This document shows positions 1 through 6,921 of a DNA stretch of 47,663 nucleotides, piece after piece. The position numbers and the translations under genes are program-made. Each line of letters begins with the position of its first letter. Positions within the stretch are counted from its first letter, which is position 1. The notes below the pieces were generated by a model, which worked only from the letters and a program-made list of their open reading frames with translations, was not told where the DNA came from and ran no database searches. The DNA comes from JAUUSJ01 sp051880475 (lineage in GTDB: Bacteria; Bacillota; Clostridia; Lachnospirales; Lachnospiraceae), in NCBI GenBank assembly GCA_051880475.1, contig JBJEOA010000036.1, positions 1 through 47,663 on the forward strand, written 5' to 3'.

Positions 1-76
1 ATTCTCAAATGAATTTTCAAGGATGTTGTTATTGTTCAATTGTCAATGTTCTTCGCTGTTTTTCAACAGCTCATTT
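1..76 (-). promoter_or_regulatory. rRNA operon leader (5' part, continues off left edge)
   Basis: Read on the minus strand, this stretch contains the CATTGACAATTGAAC and CCTTGAAAATTCA type motifs that usually precede 16S rRNA genes in Clostridia. It lies directly downstream of five tandem promoters. The 16S gene itself is not in the window, so the rRNA identity is an inference from leader and promoter architecture. The short plus-strand reading frame over this stretch is a shadow of AT-rich promoter DNA. Confidence 0.6.
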
Positions 77-501
77 ATCTTATCACTTATCTTCCAGCTT
101 GTCAAGTACTTTTTTTATTTATTTTTTTAAGTTCTTATCAAGCTCTCTAACAGCAACTTCGATATCTTATCATATCTTTTATCGTTTGTCAAGCACTTTT
201 TTCTTTATTTTTATCTTTTTCAAAGTTTCTCGACACGACTTTGATAGTTTATCACATCTTTTGTTGTTTGTCAAGTACTTTTTTTCTTTTCCCAAAGTTC
301 TTAGTTCTCAACAGCAACTTTGACATAATATCATATTTATCATTGTTTGTCAACAGCTTTTTTTATTTTTTATTCCATTTTTTATAGTATAGAATATAAA
401 AATTTATCAAATAAAGAAGAAGCTGTATTCTTCTTCATTATCTTTCCTGCTGCACTCGCAACAACGTTGTCTATAATATCAGCTTCTCTTCCATTTGTCA
501 A
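77..501 (-). promoter_or_regulatory. Five tandem sigma-A promoters, probably of an rRNA operon
   Basis: Five promoters point left on the minus strand, each with a perfect TTGACA -35 and a 17-bp spacer. The -10/-35 positions (plus-strand coordinates) are 77-82/100-105 (TAAGAT), 164-169/187-192 (TAAGAT), 246-251/269-274 (TAAACT), 325-330/348-353 (TATTAT) and 473-478/496-501 (TATTAT). They repeat every 79-87 bp, with one 148-bp gap. A-rich tracts upstream of each -35 resemble UP elements. Several predicted transcripts start with a small CAAAGT...ACTTTG hairpin. Such stacking of near-consensus promoters is typical of rrn operons; the transcribed gene lies outside the window. Confidence 0.85.
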
Positions 502-595
502 TACTTTTTTTTAATTTAATTATATATAGGTGAACTGACTGTTCTTACGGGCAAGATAGCAATCCTCACCCGCTTCATTTTATTTAATATTATTT

Positions 596-1726
596 TTATC
601 GTATCTGAATAACTTGCGTCTTATCTTGGAAGACAATAGTATACTCATCTTGTTTACCAGTTGGAATTATATTTTCAATTTTTTCTTCAAATTCCCCGGC
701 ATAGTATCTCCAACCACTTTCATTAAAAATATACATCTGACTTCCCTTTGTTGCGATAATCTCTTTACCATTTAATTCTATACTATCGTAATTACCAGCA
801 TCTGCCTTGCTATAAAGTTTCATCCCCTGTTTATTATATAAAGATAATATGTACTTATTATATTCTTCCTTTCCAATAGCACTTTTATATAGATATCCTA
901 TATAGTCTCCTTTTATCACAATACTTTGAATATCACCTATAACCTTTATTATCTTTTTTTGTTTCACCTCTTGTTTAAAAGAATAAATAATTGTCTTTTC
1001 ATCTCCAACTGCAAATACCGTATCATCATCTAAAAATTCTACTTTTCCTACTAAATTAGATTTTTGGTTATCTTCTCCAATTAAATTACTATTTTTAGTT
1101 TTATTCTCCTCACTAAAATCATAAAAAGAAATTTTATTTTTAATTCCCGCACCTTCTATACTAAAATAGCTTACTACCATCTTTTGTGCATCACTAGAAA
1201 TAGAAATATCCATGGGATAACCATTTTTTCTTGTCTTAGATCGAATATCGGAGATTAAAGTTCCCTCCTTTGTATACATTTTAATATAATTTTCTTTCTC
1301 CCCCTGTAGAATTACGGCAATAACTCCCTGACTAGCTACCTCTACGTCGACAATAGGGTATGGCATCGTAATCGAGCCTACCTTTCCATGTTGATTAAAA
1401 ATACACACATCGTTTCCGCTATAATCCGCTATTGCAATATATTTTCCTCGTCCTACTGCCTTTGGATTATTCATAGAATAAGTTTCCGTCCATTCCACTG
1501 CTTGACTCTTTATATTTTTTAAATAAGAAACTCCATCTTGTGTATATTTCAAAAATCCTGTATCTAAACTTATATATTCTGCCACATTTCCCTCTGTATT
1601 TGAAATAGAGGTAATTTCTTGATAGCTTCGATATACTCTAGTGTTATATAGATAAAGCGACAGCACAATTATTATCACCGCAATGATAGTATTTCTTATT
1701 GTATTACGACTTATCGTTGTGTCCAT
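596..1726 (-). CDS. Membrane-anchored DUF5711-like beta-propeller protein
   Basis: 376 residues. A short cytoplasmic N-terminus is followed by one hydrophobic segment (about residues 11-28) and a long extracytoplasmic region. That region has repeated beta-strand-rich segments of the kind ending in YDF, IYSF or MYIFNES, which suggests a WD40/propeller-like fold. The overall pattern matches my recollection of the DUF5711 family common in Lachnospiraceae; the function is unknown. The ATG start at 1726 has a GGAGGGG ribosome site 3-4 nt upstream. The MPN-LysM envelope gene lies upstream on the same strand, 397 bp away. No catalytic motif is visible. An envelope or surface role is inferred from topology only. 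Confidence 0.7.
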   Translation of the reverse strand: MDTTISRNTIRNTIIAVIIIVLSLYLYNTRVYRSYQEITSISNTEGNVAEYISLDTGFLKYTQDGVSYLKNIKSQAVEWTETYSMNNPKAVGRGKYIAIADYSGNDVCIFNQHGKVGSITMPYPIVDVEVASQGVIAVILQGEKENYIKMYTKEGTLISDIRSKTRKNGYPMDISISSDAQKMVVSYFSIEGAGIKNKISFYDFSEENKTKNSNLIGEDNQKSNLVGKVEFLDDDTVFAVGDEKTIIYSFKQEVKQKKIIKVIGDIQSIVIKGDYIGYLYKSAIGKEEYNKYILSLYNKQGMKLYSKADAGNYDSIELNGKEIIATKGSQMYIFNESGWRYYAGEFEEKIENIIPTGKQDEYTIVFQDKTQVIQIR

Positions 1727-2123
1727 TTTCCCCTCCTACTAGGTCTTCTTTTGCTAAATAAACATACCTGCCTTGCAGGCTGTCATGAATAAAAATCCAA
1801 ATATTATATACCCGCATATTTCATACGGATTGTTCTATTCTATTGACGCCAGAGTCAAAGAACCGTTCATATTTGCATGATACGATATTTGACCTTTTGA
1901 CTCCGACATTATTCTATTAATACTATAAATGATTTTTTTTTGAAATTCAACTGCTTCTTTCATTTATACATGGTAACAATCTCGACAAATATAAAACCGC
2001 CTTAATCAGTTTCACATTTTATATTTGCCGAGTATCATTTTATATATTTGTAAAAAACTTATCGCTTAGAATAAAAGTTTGCCTTTCAATTATGGCTTCT
2101 CCTCTCACTTAATAAAAATTATA
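1727..2123. other. Intergenic region with inverted repeats
   Basis: This 397-bp gap holds a 16-nt inverted repeat (1981-1996 with 2017-2032, one mismatch, 20-nt loop) about 90 nt downstream of the LysM gene stop. It has no clear T-tract, so I do not call it a terminator. A second pair, GAGTCAAA near 1853 and TTTGACTC near 1896, forms another dyad. A small CCTG-N5-CAGG hairpin sits at 1767-1779, about 40 nt upstream of the next gene start. A minus-strand TATAAT lies at 1803-1808 without a convincing -35. No coding sequence was recognised. Confidence 0.5.
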
Positions 2124-3398
2124 TTAATCTTTTGGCGGGAGCTGAAGTTTTTGACCGGGATATATTTTATTTTGATCAGACAGTTTATTCAATTCTGCGA
2201 TATCTTCCACATACTCTATCGACTCATAAACTCTATTGCTTATCGCTGCGAGGGTATCTCCCGGCTGCACAGTATAATACGAGCCAGCAACTCCCATTGT
2301 CTCTTCCGTCTCACCCGTTCCTTCCTCTAATTTATTTTTATCCTCTTGTATATTTGACGAACTTTGCTCTAATTTCTCCCCGTCAACAGAGTTATTTTCT
2401 TGATTTTTTGTTGTATCCATCTCATTCTCACTAGAACCTTCCTCCTCGTCTATAATATCATTCTCCGATTTAGAAGTCTCCTGCTCTAAATTTATGCTAG
2501 ATTCCGTTGTGTCAGCACTGCTCTCTTTTGTGCCTAACAATTTTGACGCCTCTTTTTCTCCTTCTCCATTATCTTCTTTCTCGCTCCATGTCTCCTCTAC
2601 TGTATTACTCTGTCCCTGAATGATATCTGATATATTTGCCATAGCACTCTCCTCTTTTTTTTCTCCATACGAAAATAAGAGAAATCCTAAAATAGCGACT
2701 AAAACTGCACAAGAACCCATAGCAGTATATATTTTTCCTAATACTTTTTTATTTTTCTTTTGTTTCTTTTTATTTTTTATCAAATTTCGATATGATTTTA
2801 TTACATCTTCATCTCTTTTTATAATCGGAGTTTCTTTATTTTCTGTCGTTTTTTGTCTAGAATCTTCCCCATAAATAATCATATATTCTTGCATTTGCTC
2901 GTTTTTTTCATAATAAATATAATATCCATCTGATTTTTTCAGTTCTCCTTTCTCCCAAAAATAAAAGGCATCTTCTCTCTCTAAAGTGTCCATCATATAT
3001 AAAACTTTATTTTCTCCCGCAAAATTTTCCATATGGGTGCGTAGTATTTTATCATTTAATTCAACAGAAAATCCAATTCTAGACAAAAACCACCCTATAA
3101 TCTCTAAATTAGGAAAGTATTTTTTCCTTCTCTCTTTTATCTCCGCCCAAACCTCATTTGAAAATATCGTCTCATCTAAATCTAGCTCTAAATTTTGTGC
3201 CTCCATGGCCCCTTTAATAAAAATTGCCTGCCCTTCCTTCGTATCTTTTATAGTTCCAAGCAATATTGCTCCTCTCGCATAAATATTTTCAGGCTGTGCA
3301 AGCTCTGTCAAATACGTCATTACATAGTCTTCGATATAAATTCTTTTATTTAATTTAGGCTCTCCTACTTGGCGAAAATTTTTTGGTAATTGTGTCAT
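2124..3398 (-). CDS. MPN-like (JAMM-degenerate) / TM / LysM membrane protein
   Basis: 424 residues from the ATG at 3398, chosen because AGAGG lies upstream. A longer TTG-initiated version (to 3446) has no ribosome site. Residues about 15-170 resemble an MPN/JAMM domain: VWAEIKERRKKYFP precedes IIGWFLSRIGFSVELND. In catalytic members this block reads GW(Y/F)HSHPG followed by a zinc-binding Asp. Here the two histidines are replaced, so the domain is probably not a metalloprotease. A lysine-rich stretch leads to one TM helix (about 225-244), then an acidic Ser/Glu/Asn-rich linker and a C-terminal LysM (about 372-421, YTVQPGDTLAAIS). LysM should bind peptidoglycan outside the cell, with the MPN-like domain in the cytoplasm. 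The function is unknown. Confidence 0.75.
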   Translation of the reverse strand: MTQLPKNFRQVGEPKLNKRIYIEDYVMTYLTELAQPENIYARGAILLGTIKDTKEGQAIFIKGAMEAQNLELDLDETIFSNEVWAEIKERRKKYFPNLEIIGWFLSRIGFSVELNDKILRTHMENFAGENKVLYMMDTLEREDAFYFWEKGELKKSDGYYIYYEKNEQMQEYMIIYGEDSRQKTTENKETPIIKRDEDVIKSYRNLIKNKKKQKKNKKVLGKIYTAMGSCAVLVAILGFLLFSYGEKKEESAMANISDIIQGQSNTVEETWSEKEDNGEGEKEASKLLGTKESSADTTESSINLEQETSKSENDIIDEEEGSSENEMDTTKNQENNSVDGEKLEQSSSNIQEDKNKLEEGTGETEETMGVAGSYYTVQPGDTLAAISNRVYESIEYVEDIAELNKLSDQNKIYPGQKLQLPPKD

Positions 3399-3446
3399 TT
3401 TTCTTTCTACCTCTCTCACGGAAACACCTTGCCTTTCTATATTCAA

Positions 3447-3687
3447 CCATAGCTGCCAAAAATAGGCATGTCTACTATGAAATTTCCTATCAAGCGACTA
3501 CTAAACAAAACTAAACTATGAACTATATACAACCAATGCTGTGTTCTTTAAAACCTTATGATAAATTCCAAAATAGCATGACAATTATTCTTCGATGAAT
3601 TTTTTCTTTTTTCGCCCTGTTTAAAAAAAGAATAATTCGTCAATACTGCCTATATCTTAGTAAACGAACAACGTTGGAGAATAAATT
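3447..3687. promoter_or_regulatory. Divergent intergenic region upstream of yyaC
   Basis: This gap separates the minus-strand LysM gene from plus-strand yyaC. It contains a dyad AATTATTCTT (3583-3592) / AAGAATAATT (3628-3637). A GGAG ribosome site lies 8 nt before the yyaC ATG. No clear sigma-A promoter is visible, which would fit a sporulation sigma factor for yyaC but does not prove it. Confidence 0.35.
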
Positions 3688-4278
3688 ATGAGACAAAAAC
3701 AACAATTTCACTCGTCAACATACTATTTTGACAGTAATCAAGATAATTATTATCAATTTGGGGAATTACTTTATCAGAAAATTTTAGCCCAAAAAAAAGA
3801 AAATCAAGAAATTATTCTTATCTGTATCGGCACAGACAGAGTAACGGGAGATTGTCTAGGTCCTCTTGTCGGACATAAATTAAAACATATTTTACCAAAA
3901 GATTATATTTTATATGGCTCTTTAAGTCATCCAGTTCACGCACTAAATTTAGAAAAAGTCGTTCATTCTATTTACAAACAATATAAAAATCCCTTTTTTA
4001 TTGTCATTGATGCCTCCTTAGGAGATAAAGAACATATCGGATATGTAACATTATCAAGTTCAACTTTAAAACCAGGTCAGGGGGTGAGAAAAAATTTACC
4101 TGCCATCGGTCATATCTCCATCACAGGAATTGTTAACTTTGCGTCAGAATTTAGTGCGAGCACTATCCAAACAACAAGACTATACACTGTAATGCAATTA
4201 GCCGATTATATTTATTATGGTATTGTCTTTGGGTTGAGCAGGACAGGGAGCAGGACAGGGGACAGACACCTGTCCTAG
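3688..4278 (+). CDS. yyaC: YyaC-type putative sporulation protein (DUF1256)
   Basis: 196 residues of the DUF1256/YyaC family, which is related in fold to GPR spore protease and hydrogenase-maturation peptidases. Diagnostic blocks are CIGTDRVTGDCLGPLVG (about 47-63), HPVHALNL (about 91-98) and VIDASLGD (about 111-118). The family is found in endospore formers; its precise role is not settled. The last 12 or so codons (from about 4240) are encoded by repeats of AGCAGGACAGGG and by the first arm of a palindromic element, giving an atypical tail RTGSRTGDRHLS. This is probably an insertion that replaced the original stop. GGAGAATAAATT precedes the ATG. Confidence 0.88.
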   Translation: MRQKQQFHSSTYYFDSNQDNYYQFGELLYQKILAQKKENQEIILICIGTDRVTGDCLGPLVGHKLKHILPKDYILYGSLSHPVHALNLEKVVHSIYKQYKNPFFIVIDASLGDKEHIGYVTLSSSTLKPGQGVRKNLPAIGHISITGIVNFASEFSASTIQTTRLYTVMQLADYIYYGIVFGLSRTGSRTGDRHLS

Positions 4279-4315
4279 AAGAATAAGAAAAGGACAGGTG
4301 TCTGTCCCCTGTCCT
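4252..4315. repeat. REP/BIME-like double palindrome, also a terminator
   Basis: Two 25-nt arms (4252-4276 and 4291-4315) are perfect reverse complements separated by 14 nt. Each arm is itself palindromic: AGGACAGG, a 9-nt loop, then CCTGTCCT. This is the arrangement of two REP units in inverted orientation. Two copies of AGCAGGACAGGG lead into it (from about 4238). Its GC content stands out from the surroundings. The right arm runs into a T-tract (4314-4319), so it can end yyaC transcription. It covers the end of yyaC and abuts the convergent PTS gene, whose stop is at 4320. Confidence 0.8.
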
Positions 4316-4319
4316 TTTT

Positions 4320-5390
4320 CTACTCTACGTTTAACTTCATATCTCCTGGCTTAATAAGACCTATTTTCTTCATAATAAGTGTAAATAAAAATGTAAGAAT
4401 CGCTGGAGCAATAAAGTGCATAATAATGATTTCAGCTAAGACAATAGCTGGCTGTCCACCCTCTGCGACCATCGTCTGATATCCCATAATTTGTCCCACA
4501 AAACCTGCTGTTCCCATACCAGAGCCAGTTGCATTATTGGTCATTTTTAAGATAACAGTAGAAACAGGTCCTAAAATTGCGCTTGTCAAGATAGGTGGAA
4601 TCCAAATAATAGGTTTTCTCATAATATTAGGTACTTGAAGCATAGAAGTTCCAATTCCCTGTGCTAAAAGTCCTCCTATTTTATTATCTTCAAAGCTTGC
4701 CACTGCAAATCCTACCATCTGTGCGCTACATCCGACTGCTGCTGCTCCCGCTGGCAAACCAGACAAATTCAAGATAATTCCAAGTGCAGCAGAGCTAATA
4801 GGCAATGTTAAAATCATACCCATAAGAACAGATACAATGATACCCATTAATAATGGCTGTTGTTGCGTTCCTCTATTGATTAACTCTCCTAATTGATACA
4901 TTAATTTTGAAATAGAAGGTCCAACTAAAATTCCTACCGCTCCTCCGCTTGAAATACTAATAAGAGGAGTTAAAATAATATCTAATTTTGTTCTTCCTGA
5001 GATAAAATGGCCGATCGTTATACCAGCAAAAGCAGCTAAAAATGCTCCAAGTGGTTCACCCGGTCCTGATAGGACAAGTGCCCCGTCTTGCACTAGAGTT
5101 CCATTTGAAATTGCACTAGCAAAAGCCCCTATCATACCTGCACTAGCAGCAGATAATGTTACAAGCGGAGCTTCTTTATACTTATAAGCAACTCCAACAC
5201 CAATGCCTGCTCCTGTAAGTCCCTTCGCTATGGAAGAACAAGCTACAATAATATCTCCAATTTTCCCAGGAATTAAAATCCCTATCTGCTGTACAATCGT
5301 TCCAATAATCAATGTCGCAAATAGACCTAATGCCATTCCTGACAATCCGTCTATAAAAATATGACTTAAAAGTTGTTTTATTTTTTTCAT
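4320..5390 (-). CDS. PTS_EIIC_2 / PfoR-family membrane transporter
   Basis: 356 residues, almost entirely hydrophobic, with about nine to ten predicted TM segments and many Gly-rich motifs (GLTGAGIGVGVAYKYKEAP, GPGEPLGAF, NATGSGMGTAGFVGQIMGY). This fits the PTS transporter subunit IIC family related to PfoR (COG3641). Members often stand alone without obvious EIIA/EIIB partners, as here. It lies 124 bp downstream of niaR on the same strand, so niacin-related transport or control is possible but unproven. AGGAG ribosome site before the ATG at 5390. Its stop abuts the REP-like palindrome. Confidence 0.8.
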   Translation of the reverse strand: MKKIKQLLSHIFIDGLSGMALGLFATLIIGTIVQQIGILIPGKIGDIIVACSSIAKGLTGAGIGVGVAYKYKEAPLVTLSAASAGMIGAFASAISNGTLVQDGALVLSGPGEPLGAFLAAFAGITIGHFISGRTKLDIILTPLISISSGGAVGILVGPSISKLMYQLGELINRGTQQQPLLMGIIVSVLMGMILTLPISSAALGIILNLSGLPAGAAAVGCSAQMVGFAVASFEDNKIGGLLAQGIGTSMLQVPNIMRKPIIWIPPILTSAILGPVSTVILKMTNNATGSGMGTAGFVGQIMGYQTMVAEGGQPAIVLAEIIIMHFIAPAILTFLFTLIMKKIGLIKPGDMKLNVE

Positions 5391-5514
5391 AGTACTCCTC
5401 CTAACGCAGTAACCACTGTAATGATAGAGTGAACTTTGAACTACCCATCCACATAAATACAGCAGTTTTTTATCTGTAAAATTTTATAAAATCACTTCAT
5501 CTTCACATACTTGG
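5391..5514 (-). promoter_or_regulatory. niaR to PTS gene intergenic spacer
   Basis: This 124-bp gap could carry a separate promoter or a NiaR operator for the PTS gene. I see no clear terminator and no palindrome I would confidently call a NiaR site. Confidence 0.25.
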
Positions 5515-6039
5515 CTATTGTATAATTAAATAATGATTTAACTTCAGCTGTTCTTCAATACAGTTTAATACTTCCTCGCTCTGTGCCTCCACTGTATGGC
5601 TGTGAACTCCTCCTGTTAATTGTGATAATAATGATGTTTTTGTCTTTTTTAACTTTTTTATAAACTCCCTTACTTCCATTCGATTCGCCACAATTAAATC
5701 TGCAGTGATAAAGCCATATACCTCATGTTCTACCATAACATTAAGCACTCTTCCTCCACAGTCCACAAAAATATTAAGTTCATTTTCCGCCTCATTTTCA
5801 TCATGATAAACCGTAAATGTTCTCTGTACTTTTCTCTTCTTTTCCTGAAGCAGATATCCCCTTGCTGTTGCCAATAAATTATTTTTTTCCTTTGCTCGCA
5901 GCAAAGCAATATCTTGCACAATAATTTGACGACTTACACCTAACTCTCTCGCTAGAGCTGTCCCCGTCACTGGCAAATCTGAATTTTCTAATATTTGTAA
6001 AATTTTTTCTCTTCTACTCTCTCCACTCACATTTTTCAT
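5515..6039 (-). CDS. niaR: NiaR-type niacin-responsive transcriptional repressor (HTH_11 + 3H domain)
   Basis: 174 residues. An N-terminal helix-turn-helix (about 8-62, ALARELGVSRQIIVQDIALLR) is followed by a 3H domain. The domain's conserved residues are visible: H79, E87, H146 and H148 (GGVHSHTVEA), which line up with the metal site I recall for Thermotoga NiaR. This family represses NAD synthesis and niacin uptake genes when nicotinic acid is plentiful. The start lies inside the 3' end of the upstream alarmone synthetase gene (26-nt overlap), so the two are co-transcribed and probably translationally coupled. The likely local target is the downstream PTS-type transporter. Confidence 0.88.
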   Translation of the reverse strand: MKNVSGESRREKILQILENSDLPVTGTALARELGVSRQIIVQDIALLRAKEKNNLLATARGYLLQEKKRKVQRTFTVYHDENEAENELNIFVDCGGRVLNVMVEHEVYGFITADLIVANRMEVREFIKKLKKTKTSLLSQLTGGVHSHTVEAQSEEVLNCIEEQLKLNHYLIIQ

Positions 6040-6712
6040 TTTTTTCCTGCTCCTCTTGGAACTTTTCTAACATTCTCTTAATCTCTTGCATTTCTATATC
6101 TGTTGCAGTAATCATTTTCGCACTTTCTTGCAATCTTTGACTCATCTTATCGTATAGTTCTGTCCCTTCTAGCCCTTTCTTATATCGAATCTGATGTTCT
6201 AAACTCGCCCAAAAATCCATTCCCATCGTCCTAATCTGAACTTCCGCACGCATTGGTGTCTTTCCCTCAGAGAAAAATACTGGTATCTCCACAATCATAT
6301 GATAACTTCGATAGCCATTCTCCTTCGGATTCTTAATATAATCCTTCACTTTAATCACTGTAATATCATCTTGACTTGCGAGTAAAGTTGCCACATGATA
6401 AATATCCTCCAAAAACGGACATACTACTCGAATTCCAGCAACGTCATTTAAATATTGTCTAATATTTTCCTCCGTCACCTCATACCCAAGTTTTTTTAAT
6501 TTTTGATAAATACTTTCTGGACTCTTTATTCTACTCTGAATAGATTCAATCGGATTTCTCCTATGCTCAATAGAAAATTCATCATCTAAAACTTCCAATT
6601 TTGTCTTAATTTCTCGAACCGCAGAGCGATATTTCATCATTAAAGCCAAAAATTTTTTTGAATTGACAAAAAAATCTTCTAACATTTCATCTCTAAAACT
6701 AGTATCTCCCAC
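6014..6712 (-). CDS. Small alarmone synthetase, RelQ/YjbM-like GTP pyrophosphokinase
   Basis: 232 residues of the RelA/SpoT synthetase fold without hydrolase, TGS or ACT domains. Recognisable blocks are NPKENGYRSYH (GTP and ATP binding region) and EVQIRTMGMDFWASLEHQIRYK (catalytic loop with the conserved Glu and Gln). Length and N-terminal helices match the stand-alone SAS1/RelQ group that makes ppGpp or pppGpp. The C-terminal end is a charged coiled-coil-like tail. It starts with GTG at 6712, with GGAGG 8 nt upstream. It overlaps niaR by 26 nt. Confidence 0.9.
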   Translation of the reverse strand: MGDTSFRDEMLEDFFVNSKKFLALMMKYRSAVREIKTKLEVLDDEFSIEHRRNPIESIQSRIKSPESIYQKLKKLGYEVTEENIRQYLNDVAGIRVVCPFLEDIYHVATLLASQDDITVIKVKDYIKNPKENGYRSYHMIVEIPVFFSEGKTPMRAEVQIRTMGMDFWASLEHQIRYKKGLEGTELYDKMSQRLQESAKMITATDIEMQEIKRMLEKFQEEQEKNEKCEWRE

Positions 6713-6921
6713 CTAATATTCCTCCTACATAATGACCATGTCATTTTTCTCTTCGCTAAAAAGCTGTCAATACAATTGTATATGCTTTTTTAGTATATCG
6801 AAATAGCCTCTCCTAGTCAATGTTTTTCCTGTGAAAAGGAAATTTCGTATTGTCTTAAATTGCATTAATAATCTATTAATGTTACAATAAATTGAAAAAC
6901 TAATATAAAGGGGTGGATTAT

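Noticed and set aside
9..323. Plus-strand 104-residue reading frame
   Set aside because: It is antisense to the tandem promoters, has a Phe/Ser-rich composition from T-tracts and lacks a ribosome site.
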